From Prorocentrum cordatum (taxonomy: Eukaryota; Sar; Dinophyceae; Prorocentrales; Prorocentraceae), in the NCBI GenBank assembly GCA_963575745.1, contig CAUYUJ010018471.1, positions 165,001 through 229,000 of the forward strand: a DNA stretch of 64,000 nt, read 5' to 3'. Below are positions 1-10,690 of this stretch, piece by piece. Each line of letters begins with the position of its first letter. Position 1 is the stretch's first letter. The position numbers and the translations under genes are program-made. The notes under the pieces were generated by a model that worked only from the letters and a program-made list of their open reading frames with translations, searched no databases and had not been told where the DNA came from.

Positions 1-758
1 GGGTGCCGTCAGAGTGCAGCTGTGCTACAGGTTTCAGGCGGTGGTGTCACAACGTGACCGCTCGTCGCTGATCTGTGTGGAGCGTCGGGCCCACCTTTGC
101 CCGCCTCCTCCCCTCCCAGCTGCGCACTGTAAGCTGCTGCTCTCCTCTGCCCCATGAATGTCCCAGCCCGGCTCCCGCCACTCCCGCGCGATGCTTCCGC
201 ACGCACGAGATCTCAAGAGTTTCCTGGGAGAGGTCCACGTCGGGGCGTCTTTGGTCCCTCGTTCGTCGACTGGAAGGGCACTCTCGCCCCAGAGCAATAT
301 ATATATATATATATATATACGCATTTCACGATCCGAACCCCTTCTCGTCGTTGCCATCCCCTCGGTTCTCATTCTCCGGCTCCCCCTGCTTCTCCTGCTC
401 CTGATGCTCCTCCCCCTTCTTGTCCGTTTCCTGTTCATGTTCCTCCACCTCTTCCTTCTCTGGAATACACTAGGCGTCCCTTGTCGACTTCACAGCAAAA
501 CATGGCATGGGATAAGTCCCGCGACAGCAATTCGAGGATCAAGGCCTTCTGGAGCACCCATCGGTCGGAAGGAGTAGGTAGACACATGAAGTAGGAAGGC
601 GTTGAAAGTAGAATGGGTGTTCGCCCGCCCCCGAAGGAGGACGGAAAAGGTGAAACCACTCGATCGTTGAAGTAGGAAGGCGCTGAAAGCATATTGGCAC
701 CTGGGACTCCCAAACTACCGAATTACTTTCAAGGACCGACTGGTACCTCACTTGACAG
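1..758. other. Gene-free stretch with a TA microsatellite and a dispersed repeat
   Basis: I see no convincing gene here. Bases 297-319 are an AT/TA dinucleotide run. Bases 556-720 are copy 1 of a dispersed motif built on GAAGTAGGAAGGCG, with a GCCCGCCCCC segment in its middle. Related copies lie at 12637-12690 and 15215-15342, each again next to a dinucleotide microsatellite. Bases 360-470 are pyrimidine-rich. Confidence 0.6.
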
Positions 759-897
759 ATGAAACATGATTCACCGCACGGAAAGGGTGTGGACGCGAGG
801 GGCACGGTATCAGATATGATGCGAGCGCACCCAGCCTGTCTTCGCCTCCCTCCCCCTCCTTATGTTGCATCCTCGGGGGACCTTGTCTGTCCCGTCG

Positions 898-1512
898 CGG
901 CCCTGTCCGCGTCGAATCCGTGTCGAATCCATGTCGGACGCGTCGGATCCGTGTCGAATCCGTGTCGAATCCGTGTCGAGTCCGCATCGAGCACGCGTTG
1001 GGCCCCCAAAAAGACACCAATTGTTGGGACGGGCGAGGTCCCCCGAAGATGCAACAGCCCCCTCCCTCGCGCCGGTTCCTCCACTCCGACGTCGCCGATG
1101 CATCGCCGATGCAGCGGCGATGCTGCCCGATCCGCAAAGCCCTCATACACTGGAGCCCAGTCGGGAGGCCTCTAAGGGAGAAGAAGAAGAAGAAGAAGAT
1201 CAATGCCAATTTCCCCAAGTTCCACAAAGGAAGAGGAAGAAGAAGAAGATCCCTCCCAAGAAGAAGAATGTCCCTGAAGAAGAGGAAGAAGAAGAAGAAG
1301 ATCCCAGACTTCTCAAGAGGCTGCCAAGTTCCCCACAAGGTCTCGAAGGCCCCCCGGGAGTCTGGAGGAGGCTAAGACACGCTAGAACCAAGCATGTTAG
1401 CCAGCGCGGTCCCCGAACAAGCGATTCCCTGCACCCTATGCGGCGCATGCTGGGTGGTGCGACCAATGTGGTGCAATCCAGGTGGTAGAATCCATGTGGT
1501 GCAATCGATATG
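898..1512. repeat. Short tandem repeats: GTGTCGAATCC, AAG tract, TGGTGCAATCC
   Basis: Bases 908-985 repeat GTGTCGAATCC with small changes. Bases 1170-1310 are a purine tract of AAG/GAA codon-like triplets. Bases 1440-1512 repeat a GTGGTGCAATCC-like word that returns at 9870-9990 and 11640-11880. The open frames across it are repeat by-products. Confidence 0.6.
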
Positions 1513-2262
1513 AGGCATGCGAGGTAATGCAAAGCAGCGCAAGGCAATGCAAAGGCAATGAAAAGCTATGTAAAGCACCGCAAAGCAATGCAAAGACGTG
1601 CGGAGGAATGCCAAGCAGCGCAAAACAATGCAAAGCATTGCAACGCAATGCAAAATAATTCATGCCAAGCAATGCCAAGCAATGCAACACCAGGAAATGC
1701 AAAGCACTGCAAGGCCATGCAAACAAAGCCATAAAAACAATGCAAAGCAATGCAACACGGTGCAAATAAAAGCAAAGCAAAGCAAAGTAAAGCCATATAA
1801 AGCGACGCAAAGAAATGCAAAACACTGCAGAACAATTCAAAGCAACCGCACGCAATATAAATCAACGCAACGCACAGAGCAATGCAGAACAATGCAACAC
1901 AATATAAAGCAATGCAAAGCCATGTAAGGCAATGCAAAGGCAATGCAAAGGCAATGGAAATCACACAACACGCAAAACACGCAAATGCTAAGCAATGCAC
2001 CCCGATGCAAATGAACGCAAGGCAATGAACATCAATATAAAGCAACGCCAAGGAATGCAAAGCAAAGCACTGCGAGGCAATGCAAAGCAATGTGAAGCGG
2101 CGCAACGTAATGCAACTCAATGCAAAGCAATGCAAAGCAATGCAAAGCCATGCAAATGCAATGCAAAGCAATCCAAAGCATTTCATGCGACGCGAAGCCG
2201 TGCTGAGCAACGAGACGCAGCGCGCAGCAGCGCGACGCAGCGCGAGGCAAGGCACCTCACTG
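1512..2262. repeat. Decamer array AGCAATGCAA
   Basis: About 750 bp made of a degenerate 10-bp unit, AGCAATGCAA, repeated dozens of times. It drifts to GCAACGCAA-like forms at the right edge. The unit keeps AA or CAA steps spaced by five and ten bases. It produces long open frames in several registers on both strands, rich in Cys/Ala/Leu or in Asn/Ala/Lys/Gln. These are consequences of the repeat and not proteins. Confidence 0.85.
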
Positions 2263-2283
2263 CAACACAATTGGACGCCCGAG

Positions 2284-2486
2284 TTATCCGGGGTAACTCG
2301 GGTCCGGGGTAACTCGGGTTTGGATTCCCGAAAAAGGAACCCGAGTTAGCCCTGACCCGAGTTACCCCTGATGATGTGGGGCTCTGGACGCCCAAATTAT
2401 CCGGGGTAACTCGGGTCCAGGGTAACTCGGGTTCGGACTCCCGAAAAACGAACCCGAGTTAACCCTGACCCGAGTTACCCCGGATG
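2284..2486. repeat. Two tandem fold-back (hairpin) elements
   Basis: Two copies, 2284-2372 and 2397-2486, lie about 113 bp apart. Each has a left arm with two GGTAACTCGGGT words and a right arm with their complements (ACCCGAGTTA twice), around a short centre containing CCCGAAAAA. Each copy could fold into a stem of about 35 bp. Left and right arms differ by a few bases that match within each copy, so the pairing may be maintained. Confidence 0.8.
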
Positions 2487-2703
2487 AATCGAGGCTCTGA
2501 CACAGTGCCCAGAGCAGAGCAAAGCAGTGCCGATCCAGAGCGCAACGCGACAGCCACGCAACGCAACGCGACTACAATCGCACTGCACCGGCGGCGGCGA
2601 GGGGCGGCGACGAACCGGTCGCACCGCCACTGGGGCCCAGCTGCCCAGAGCAGAAGCAAGCACCCCTCGGTGCAAGCAGTGTTTGGGGAAATCACTTCCT
2701 CGA

Positions 2704-2778
2704 TCCTCTTCTCTTCTCTTCTCTTCTCTTCTCTTCTCTTCTCTTCTCTTCTCTTCTCTTCTCTTCTCTTCTCTTCTC
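2704..2778. repeat. Pentanucleotide microsatellite TCTTC
   Basis: About 15 near-perfect copies of TCTTC/CTTCT. It lies just downstream, in minus-strand sense, of the small minus-strand gene piece at 2919-3289, probably within its next intron. On the sense strand it is purine-rich (GAAGA). Confidence 0.9.
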
Positions 2779-2918
2779 GAGGAAGACGAAGCAACTTCGC
2801 GATCCTCTTCGAAGCGCCATCGAAAACGGGATCGAAAATCCTCCCCTCGTTCTCCTCCCTGCTCCAGAGTCGCGACCGACCCCCCTCCAGGCGTTTCCCT
2901 GGACAGCTGCCTGCATAC

Positions 2919-3289
2919 CACTCAGGATCGCGCACAGCTGCTTCATCTGCAGGGCGAGCTTTCGAGGCGCGCTGATCTTCACCGACGTAGCGTTGTCCAT
3001 GTGGTCCGTGTAGTGCGACACGTGCATCGTTGCGTCGATCAGCCGGAGATATTTTCGCTCGTCGTACCTCCAGGACGTTTTGCCGTTTTCGCCCTGCTTG
3101 GGCCTCTTTCCGCGTCTTCGTGGCCACGGCTGGGCGCAGCTGTAGAAGCTGGCCGGTGTGGACCCCACGGCGGGAGGTCGGGGACTGGCTGTGCCGGGGT
3201 TGGGGGAAGGGGGCCCCGCGGCACGTGAGCCGCATGGGGACGAACTTTGCCCGCTCGTAGAAGTCGATATCCTCACCCTGGCTCACGTC
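2919..3289 (-). CDS. Partial gene E, two internal exons, unknown function
   Basis: Two minus-strand exons join in phase. Exon 3289-3225 follows an acceptor CTGCAG and encodes DVSQGEDIDFYERAKFVPMR and one more full codon. Its donor is GTGCCG at 3224. A 76-bp intron ends at CGGCCAG, and exon 3148-2919 continues with TFYSCAQPWPRRRGKR, then ERKYLRLIDATMHVSHYTDH and a helical stretch with KLALQMKQLCAIL. It ends at a GTATGC donor. Only internal exons are visible, so neither the start nor the stop is known. The composition is clearly protein-like: balanced residues, no repeats, and one frame after splicing. I do not recognise a family. The mixed charged helix could be structural or nucleic-acid-binding, but nothing in the sequence proves it. 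Confidence 0.6.
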
Positions 3290-3299
3290 CTGCAGCGAA

Positions 3300-4011
3300 C
3301 AGAGACTCGGCGGCGAACAAAGGGGGGAAGAGAGATGGAGAAGGCCCTCTCGGAAAGCGGCGGGGCATCTCAGAAGCCCTGCGGCCTCCTGAGAAGTGGT
3401 CTGCTTCTCTCCGGGGAAGGCTTGGAAAACTTCTCAGAAGGCCGCCGAGCGACAACTAGAGACTGGGCTATCCAGGGGCGGGGGAGGTGACGGTCGATAA
3501 CCTAACCGTTTCGCTTGGGGCAGCCTCACGTATGCCCGCGCGCACCAATACTGCGCGCTCCCTTCTGGACCTGCGCAACGGACGAGGTCAGGTTATCTGG
3601 GGGGGGGGGGGGGGGCGGGCGGCCCGATAACCCGGGTAATCGCGGGACCCGAAAACAGAGCCGCCTATCCGATGGAGGTCGCATTTGCCATGATGTTCCC
3701 AGATTGCCAAGGGGCGGGTGCTGTCAGACCGAAGCCGTAAGAAGACGCAGAGCCATGAAACATGATGCCATGTCCCCCATCCGCCGTGTCTACACCACGG
3801 TTGCTGCCAGGGTTACAGCAAAATCCTACCTTGACGTGGACCCTGGAAGGGTTGTGACGCCACTTGGACCTTTCAATATTCAACGATCTCCGCTGTCAAA
3901 GGTCGTACCTGGCTGTCCGCCCTATCCTGCACCGCGAACTGCTTTCTGTGGCACCCGAGGCCCAAAATGGGCCCCCGACAGGTGTTCAACCTAGAACGCC
4001 CGGAATGGCAT
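3300..4011. other. Stretch without a supported gene
   Basis: Bases 3599-3617 are a G homopolymer. Both strands around 3665-3994 hold short open frames (minus: a frame with GIMFHGSASSYGFG) that could be exon scraps, but no splice-consistent model emerges. Bases 3490-3640 contain GATAACC/GGTTATC words resembling the fold-back elements at 2.3 kb. Confidence 0.4.
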
Positions 4012-4351
4012 CACTGCCGTTAGGTCGGGCCTGTCCCCCTACAGGGGGATTTTGGACGAAAAATCAAAAATACCCTGAAAATGCTCCCAAAATGCTCGAA
4101 CATTCTCAAAAATTAGCGCCCATATTATTTTTTGACTATTCTTGAATATTCTTACCAGCCTGGAACATATCCCTATCCCTATGCTGGGCACCTCCTCATC
4201 ACGATGCCAATTTTAGGGATTCCCTTATTTTTTGAGGGCGAATCCCTGAGATTGTCATCGCCTTTTGGCGCGTCAATCTCAGGGATGGGGATACGTTCGA
4301 GGCTGGTGATACTCCTCCTGCAGGGGGACAGGCCCGACCTAAACACTGCCG
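4012..4351. mobile_element. Non-autonomous TIR element with 8-bp target duplication (hAT-type MITE)
   Basis: The left end at 4020 reads TTAGGTCGGGCCTGTCCCCC. The right end, in reverse complement from 4343, reads the same after one extra T. The inverted repeats match for about 25 bp, continuing through CAGG with one mismatch. The element is flanked by the direct repeat CACTGCCG at 4012-4019 and 4344-4351. The 324-bp interior is AT-richer than its surroundings, has no coding capacity, and contains the smaller word pair TCCCTGAGATTG / CAATCTCAGGGA. An 8-bp target duplication is known for hAT transposons. Assignment to hAT is by duplication length only. A hAT-like protein is encoded at 35.5-38.8 kb, but I cannot connect the two. 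Confidence 0.85.
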
Positions 4352-4532
4352 CGGCGAGGCAGCACCAACTGGCCGCAGGCGAAGGGCAGCCGTGTGTGGA
4401 CCTGCGCTCGGGGCACCCGTGCCCGGCGTGCCGCTGCGGCAGCCCCCCGGCGCTGCGCCGTGCCCTGCGAGGCGACAGCGTGCCGCTCTGCTCCGCGGGG
4501 GGCAGGAAGGACGACCTGCCGGACCACCCCAA
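4344..4532 (+). CDS. Possible exon interrupted upstream by the MITE
   Basis: Immediately right of the element, a plus-strand frame of balanced composition runs LNTAAARQHQLAAGEGQPCV and then a cysteine cluster (CPACRC). No start, stop or clear splice sites fix it. The opposite strand is also open, so this is a weak call. Confidence 0.2.
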
Positions 4533-4559
4533 CCCAACCCGAAGACCCGAATTTCGGGC

Positions 4560-5150
4560 TGGGGGGGTAAGGGTTCCACATGCGTGTTTTCGATGTTTCC
4601 CGCCCCCCCCCACTGGAAATCGAGGGTCAATCTGAGCCTTCGGGTTGGGTTGGGGTGGTTTGGTGGGTAGTGAAGGAAGCCTCGGGAGCCGCTCCCGTCA
4701 AACAAAGACAGGGGGGGTCCAAGAGGGGGGGCGCTGCAAAGTTCTATGGCCGGCGGCTCTAGCCCAAATTGTGCCGCGCACCCGGCCCAGGGGGGGGGGC
4801 AGACTCGAGACTAGAGACGCCAACGAGAGGAAGAAGACACCGGACGCCAGTGAAGGAAATCTGAGGACCAAAGCGAGGGCCCACGCCCTGAAAAATCCCC
4901 CCCCCCCCCACCCCCCCCCCCACCCTCCCCACCCCACCCCCCCCCCCCCCCCCCCCCCCCTCTCCCCCCCATTCCCCCCCCCCCCCCAGGCATCACCCCC
5001 CTCTCTGCCGCCCCCGAAAGGCTGGGAGGAGCTCCGGGCGTGGACGCTCGGGGGCCGGAGCGCGGACGGCGTGCCGCGCCGAAGGACTGGCGGAGCGATA
5101 CGCCGGTCCAGAATTCCCGACCGTGGGCTCCATGTGTGAAGGGGCCCTGG
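4560..5150. other. C-rich tract and low-complexity sequence
   Basis: Bases 4896-4988 are almost pure C with a few A and T. The rest of the interval has G and C homopolymers. The proline- or glycine-rich frames through it are artefacts of the homopolymers. Nothing else is recognised. Confidence 0.6.
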
Positions 5151-5312
5151 GACACACTAATAAATACACGCAAATAAAATGATCCCCCATATTTTCCCAT
5201 ATTTTCTGGGTTTTTGTCTTCCCCCCCACTTCCCATAGTTTCCCATATTTTCCTGGGAGTCGACGGTTAACTGTGTCTGTGTGTTGTTTCCCCTCCTGAG
5301 TGTTCTTGTGAA
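5150..5312 (-). repeat. Dispersed repeat R2, copy 1 (inverted relative to 49.9 kb)
   Basis: Reading the minus strand, this has AAAATATGGGAAACTATGGG, a GAAGACAAAAACCCAGAAAA segment, then TTTATTTGCGTG and a CCCAGGGCCCC end. The same order of words appears on the plus strand at 49850-50010. The two are diverged copies in opposite orientation. Confidence 0.75.
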
Positions 5313-5900
5313 GCCACCCCATCCGCCGAAAGACTCACCAGACCAGCATGAGCCAGAAGCTGGCACACGCTCTGCTGCACGCCACCACTGCCCAGAGCAC
5401 CCCGAAGTCCAACGGCCTCCTCAGTCTCCCGGTCCTGCCTCCTTTTCCAAGAGCAAGCCCTACCCCCCCGAAGGAGGGTGGAGTGTGGCGGCGTGAAAGA
5501 GAAGCCCAGCAGGGCGGGGCTGCAAAGCACACAGCTCCACATCATGCCGCATTGTCAGCGACCTACGTGAAAGCTGCCAGGAAAAGTGCCCTTCACGAGC
5601 GTAAAGCCCCTCAAAGGATCCGGTCCCTCACCATCTCCTCTCCTCCTTCTGCTCCCTCTTGTCCTCGTCCTCCTTCCAATCCCCCGCAACTCCCCATTCT
5701 GGTCCTCATCGACCGTTTCCAACTCATGCTCATCCTCCGCTCGATCCGCCTCTCCCTCTCGTCCTTCTCCTCTTCATCCTCCTCCTCCTCCTTCCCTTCT
5801 TTCTCTTCCCCATCCTATTAATCCTCTGTCTCCCCCTCCCCTTCTTCCTCCACCCCTTCTTTATCCTCGTTCTCCTCCAGCTAACTTGCGGCAGACCATC
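5313..5900. other. Possible exon scrap followed by pyrimidine-rich DNA
   Basis: Between 5330 and 5480 both strands are open. The minus strand reads VCQLLAHAGLVSLSADGVAS and the plus strand MSQKLAHALLHATTAQS. Either could be a real exon and I cannot choose. From 5630 to 5880 the plus strand is a CTCCTC-type tract, the kind that elsewhere in this window lies in introns. Confidence 0.3.
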
Positions 5901-5979
5901 AGGAACCAAGTGTGTGTGGCAGCGGGAAGGAGTCTTCTGATCAAACGCATGTAGGAAGCGACACGGGTCGCAAATTGCA

Positions 5980-6501
5980 TCACAAGGGCGGGTCCTCGTT
6001 GATGCTGGTTTTGACTTCCTTGTACTGGTCCTCCGCAGCCTTTTTGCGCTCCAACTCGGAGACAACAGAGAGCTCGGTCGTCAACGAGTTGTCTTGCGCA
6101 ACCTTCGGGAGGCGCTGAAGGGTGAATCCTACAACATACACTTGATGCGAATCGTTGGAGGTGCGGGGCACTCCCTGGCAACGTACACGTCCACGACACC
6201 TACACGAGGTGAGCCGGAGAGACGGTTATGAAACGTGAAGCGCTAACAACCAATACAAAGTGAACAACACATCCGCGCTGAAGGGCCGCGTGGGAACACT
6301 ATAGACGGTGGAATAACACAGGGACGTACAATGGGGGCCAGTCCACAAGTAACCTTCCACAAGGAACCCAACCCTGAGACCCCAGGACGTCCATCGATTT
6401 ATGGTGTGGGAGCGTCACGCCTTCCATCGCAAAGCCATCGACACCCAAGAAGCCCAGGGCACCCTGGAGGCGAGCGGGGAGTTTCTTGGCATGGGGCTCC
6501 A
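5980..6501 (-). CDS. Gene F, C-terminal two exons, unknown function
   Basis: Exon 6501-6330 follows an acceptor GCGCACAG and encodes VEPHAKKLPARLQGALGFLG and on to LLVDWPPL. It ends at a GTACGT donor (6329) in phase 2. The intron ends CTCGTGTAG, and exon 6199-5980 restores the frame, running through SNDSHQVYVVGFTLQRLPKV and a charged helix (SELERKKAAEDQYKEVK) to a TGA stop. About 130 C-terminal residues are visible. Upstream exons are not found: the minus-strand DNA above 6501 runs into C-rich and then TA/GA repeat DNA. The final helix may be a short coiled coil. I recognise no family. Confidence that it is coding is good because two exons, two splice sites and one frame agree. Confidence 0.6.
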
Positions 6502-6654
6502 CTGTGCGCGCGGGAAGTGAAGGCCGTGATGTGGGGGTCTGGGCACCCCGAGGCACGGGGACCGGCTGTGTATGCCTTGGGGGGTCAGGTGGCGCCAGGT
6601 GGAAAGAAAACAGAGACGGGCGGGGTGGAAAAGGGAACGACAGGGTACAGGGGA

Positions 6655-6780
6655 AGAGAGAGAGAGAGCGATACATGTGTATGTATATATATATATGTAT
6701 ACAGATGTTGATGTAGAAAACTCCAAACACATACATACACACATATACACAATATGTCTTTACGTTACGTAATACGTTGA
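6655..6780. repeat. GA and TA/TG microsatellites
   Basis: A GAGAGA run (6657-6668) is followed by TATATA/TGTATA repeats (6683-6755). It lies upstream of gene F in minus-strand sense. No gene is seen. Confidence 0.75.
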
Positions 6781-6834
6781 TAGGTGTACATTCGGATGTG
6801 CGTTCTCATGTGGAACCCAACCAGCAGGTTACCA

Positions 6835-6986
6835 TCACCATCGTCGTCGTCGTCATCACCACCACCATCACCATCAGCATCATCAGCATCATCATCAACA
6901 TCGTCGTTATACTCAGCATAGTTACCATCATCACCATCAACATCGCCGACATCACCATCATCATCATCATCATCATCACCATCATT

Positions 6987-7029
<43 letters not shown>

Positions 7030-7180
7030 CCATCACCGTCATACTCATATTTATCATCGCCACCGTCAACATCACCAGCACCACCACCACCATCATCATC
7101 ATGATCATCAGCGTCATTGCCGTTTTCGTCGCCGTCGTTATCGGCGCCCTCACCATCGTCATCGTCGGCCGCCCACGATG
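6835..7180. repeat. CAT/CAC trinucleotide array
   Basis: About 350 bp of degenerate CAT, CAC and CGT triplets on the plus strand, with a purer CATCAT core at 6955-7027. The Ile-rich and Met-rich open frames here are repeat translations. Confidence 0.9.
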
Positions 7181-7389
7181 ATGGGGTCGGCAGACAATTT
7201 TGGGAACGCTTAGGCGGTGATGGTGGTGATGGCGACGGTATATGTATTGCGCGGTATATGTGTTGCAGCCCATGTACTGCACTTCAACCCCAATACTCGA
7301 GCAAGCACCCCACCCACCCACCCACACACCTGCGACTAGTTATCCAAACTCAGCTAGCGAAGCGACGCGAGGACCTTGCACTCATGCAG

Positions 7390-7795
7390 ATCCATGACCC
7401 GGGAGGGCGAGTGATGGTGGGCACGACGGCATCAGCGACAACGAGGACGATGATCATGATCGGGATGGTGGTAAAAGCGCTGATGACGCGGGCGACAACG
7501 ACAGTGGCGATGGTGATGATGGTGGTAATGACAATGATGCTGATACGGACACCTCGAGGTGGCCGACGTAGCAGGGCTATCAGCGACGCGGCAAGCGGGG
7601 TAGACTCCAGCGCTGATGATGGTGATGAGGATGATGATGATTCTGATTATGATGATGGTGCTGGTGATGGCGACGGTGGTGATGAGGACATAGAGGTTGG
7701 TGATGGTCATGGAGATGATACTGATCATGGCGATGGCACTGATGACGCTATCGATGATGTTGACCATGGTGCTGATGAGGGTGATGATGCCAGTC
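7390..7795. repeat. GAT/GGT trinucleotide array, complementary to the array at 6.8 kb
   Basis: About 400 bp of degenerate GATGAT/GGTGAT triplets on the plus strand. Because GAT/ATG is the complement of CAT, the 6.8-7.2 kb and 7.4-7.8 kb arrays form an imperfect inverted pair about 200 bp apart. The Asp-rich frame across it is a repeat product. Confidence 0.85.
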
Positions 7796-7799
7796 GCGC

Positions 7800-8385
7800 G
7801 CATAGGAGCTCTGACATACGTTGGATACTGAATAACTCACTGGCTTTTGTATTGTCTTCGGCATGCACGCGGGGACGCGCGTGCGCGGCCCGCGTCGTCT
7901 TACTTGGCAGAGTTTGTGGGTGCGCGATGTTTGCTCGAACATTTCGACATGCAAGAGCGTGCGGCCTGCGCGGTTTCAGCTGACAATGCTGCTGCAACCA
8001 CTGTCGCTGCTTTCCCCTGATCATACCATCTGCGCGTGCGTATAGGCCCGCGGAATTGGTCCTGTGGCACAAGTTTGGGAGATGTTGGCGTCCACAGGCG
8101 ACGACCGAGGACGTCCTGGGGCAATCTTGGGGCCGCCTCGGTCGCCGGGAAAGCGCGGGACGCCCTGCGGGGGAGGAGGGGATGTCGTGGGACGCCCGGG
8201 CTCGTACCCCGAATAGGTGAATGTAACTACATTTATGCAGATATACATACAAGCGCACACACACACACGTACACATACATTTATACATGTATGTATAAAT
8301 ATATACATACATAAATATATGTGTATATATGTGTGTATGCGTATCTATATCTCTTTTCTGTTTTTAAAAATGTGTTTGTCTGCGT
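7800..8385. other. No supported gene; CA/TA microsatellite at 8225-8345
   Basis: The unique-looking DNA at 7800-8215 has short overlapping frames on both strands with no splice-consistent model. Bases 8225-8345 are CACACA and ATACATACA repeats. Confidence 0.4.
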
Positions 8386-8600
8386 GTTTGGTGGCTATGT
8401 CGACGCCGTCGCCGCCAATTCACCGCTCCGTCGCCGCCCGTCGTCTTGGCCTGTCTGCTGTTCTAATGGCTACGTGACCGCCGTCGCCACCCCGTCGCCG
8501 CCTCGTCGCCGCCCCTCGTCTGGGCCTGGGTGGCGTTTTGGTGGCTACGTCGACGCCGTCGCCACCACGTCGCTGTCTCGTCGCAGCCTAGATTCTGTTC
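8385..8600. repeat. Three tandem copies of a ~75-bp unit
   Basis: Copies begin near 8387, 8460 and 8536 at the words TTTGGTGGCTATGTCGACGCC, TCTAATGGCTACGTGACCGCC and TTTTGGTGGCTACGTCGACG. Each continues into a GTCGCC-rich segment ending CTCGTCTGGGCCTG or similar. A plus-strand frame crosses all three (GGYVDAVA repeated), but the CGTCGCC triplet richness makes a repeat the simpler reading. Confidence 0.7.
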
Positions 8601-8734
8601 CTTTAAACGAATAGTGCGATCTATCTCCCCCCCGTCTTACAAGTCCGCCCCATCGTCCATCCAAAATATATGAACGCAGACCACCCCAAGCAGTCATTTA
8701 TCGGTGGCCCCCGATCCAATGCAAAACATTTAAC

Positions 8735-10074
8735 GCGCGTACCCGGTTATCAAAATCCATCGGTTGTTTCAGGAATCGGCTGGGGACAACGACGACGTGC
8801 ACACGCGCGCGTCGCCGCGCATGCCGAGGTCCTTCAAAAACCGTACGCTTTGTACGACGTTCAAGACAGCGTGCCCCGAACACATGTCCAACATTTGGTT
8901 TTAGAACATGCTTGCTCCAAGAAAAAAGCGCGCGATCCTGCGAATCCTTCTTCGCTTTTTCAACAAACGACATTAGCACTTCAACACGTTTAGCACATGA
9001 TACCAGACGCGTCTCCCGCGCTCGCACGTCGAAACCGTTCGAACGCCGTTTGCGCGCGCGCGCTGTCGCAAAAACCCCTTGCAACAAGTGAGACGAAGTG
9101 CAACCTCGCGCGTCGTCGCGAGCGCATGCCGAAACCCTTCAACAACATTGGGCGTCGTACGGATTTCAACACCGAGTGCCCCGGCAACGTATAGAAACCC
9201 ATGGGTTTGCAACATCAGTTTTCGAACAAAAAAATCAGCGAAGTCTTAACAGACGCCATCGGTTATTCAACGCCGTCAGCAGGTTCGACCCAACTGGCCT
9301 CCCGCGCTGCGCGCCGAAATCATTCGCACGCCCTTGCGCGCATGCTGCGAGAGGGGGGGGACGCGATCCTTATCAAATAACTCCATGCGGGCCATTCGCG
9401 CGCGTCGGCCACGCGCGCATGTCGAAATCCTCCTGCATCACCGACGCAATGGCACCATCATCGTGATCGGCGTGACCAGCATCGGCGCCAACACTTGCCT
9501 TGCCGTCGTCACCGCCATCACCGTCACCATCACCGCTGCAATCGTCATTGTGTCTACACTTGCCGACGTCGACATGATACTTCGCCCGCCAAGTCACCGA
9601 CTCTCAATGGAGTGCCCGCACACCAGCGCGGCCTCAGAGACGCGCTTGGAAGTGCCCAACGGGAAGCGCCACCGCGGCCGCGTCGGTCACGCCAAACTAG
9701 CTAGCCGCTGTGCGCGCGAGCATGCGCGTGCTAACGCGGCCGCAGAAATGCACCAGCCAGCGCCAAGCACAGATCGCAATCGCCGCCGCATGGGTTTTGC
9801 AAACCCAATTGCGGGCGCGTGGGTGGGATAGTTGCGCGGACATTGAAGCTGACAGCTCCAGATTTTCCAATACGAATTGCGATACATGTTGCACGACGTC
9901 GATCGGTTGCGCCACATAGGTTTCGCACCACGTAGGTTGCACAACATATATGACACCACACATGCGCACACCATGGGCTGCATAACATACATTCTCCTTT
10001 CTAAAAAATTAATAGATTCTCCCCCCCTCCCCCCCCGGACTTATCGGTTCCCCCTGGGGTAGTATGGTTTCATG

Positions 10075-10119
<45 letters not shown>

Positions 10120-10690
10120 ATTATGCACAATCGTCCATCCTAAACATGAAATCATACCATCCCAGCCAAACCAGGTTCCCCCCCCTACATGCGGTGACGT
10201 TTTTTGTTGTAACATAACACTGTTTCGCGAACCCCTTGCAGAAAAATAGGACGAAGTGCACACGCGCGCGTCGTTGCGCGCGCATGCCGAAATCCTTCAA
10301 AAACCTTCGGTGCCGGAAGGATTTCGCAATCGAGTTTCCAAACCACATACAAAAACACTGGGTTTCGCAACACTGATTTGCTAAAAAAGCTTACGCACGA
10401 GTTCTTGCGAAATCTTGAGAAAACCATAGGTTTTTCAGGATTTTCACGAAATGCTACCATACGGGCTTCGCGCGCGCGCGCATGTCGAAATCTGTCGAAC
10501 GCCCTTGCGCGTGTACCGTCGCGAGAATCCCCTGCAAAAAACGGGACGAAGTGCAGACGCGCGCGTCGTCGCGCGCGTATGCCGAAATCCTTCGAAACCC
10601 ATCAGTTTCGGAAGGATTTCAAAATCGTGCCCAAAAAACCTACAAAAACACAAGGTTTCGCAACACGGATTTCCATAAAAATCAACAAAA
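8735..10690. repeat. Dispersed repeat family R3, about five copies
   Basis: Copies lie near 8790-8910, 9060-9230, 9300-9440 (partial), 10205-10400 and 10500-10690. Shared words in order are CGAANCCCCTTGCA, GGGACGAAGTGCA, CGCGCGCGTCGTCGCG, GCATGCCGAAATCCTTC, then GGAAGGATTTC and GGTTTCGCAACAC. Purine/pyrimidine changes are scattered, as in old non-coding copies. Short frames through it on both strands are not conserved between copies, so I do not call genes. TA repeats (10078-10111) and C-rich DNA (10020-10040) interrupt it. Confidence 0.75.
9560..9995. repeat. Segment duplicated at 11.55-11.88 kb, ending in TTGCACCACATA repeats
   Basis: The order GTTTTGCAAACCCAATTGCGGGC, GTGGGTGGGAT, TTGCGCG, then a run of TTGCACNACATA words (9870-9990), is found again at 11550-11880. 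Both copies follow trinucleotide DNA. The final words also resemble 1440-1512. Confidence 0.65.

Noticed and set aside
1566-2270. Cys-rich minus-strand frame of 234 codons
   Set aside because: Product of the AGCAATGCAA decamer array; no cysteine spacing is conserved beyond the 10-bp period.
4020-4343. The TIR element as an intron (introner)
   Set aside because: No AG acceptor exists at its right end, and flanks join as a simple target duplication.
6777-7181. Ile-rich frame resembling a membrane protein
   Set aside because: It is the ATC register of the CAT array with no other content.
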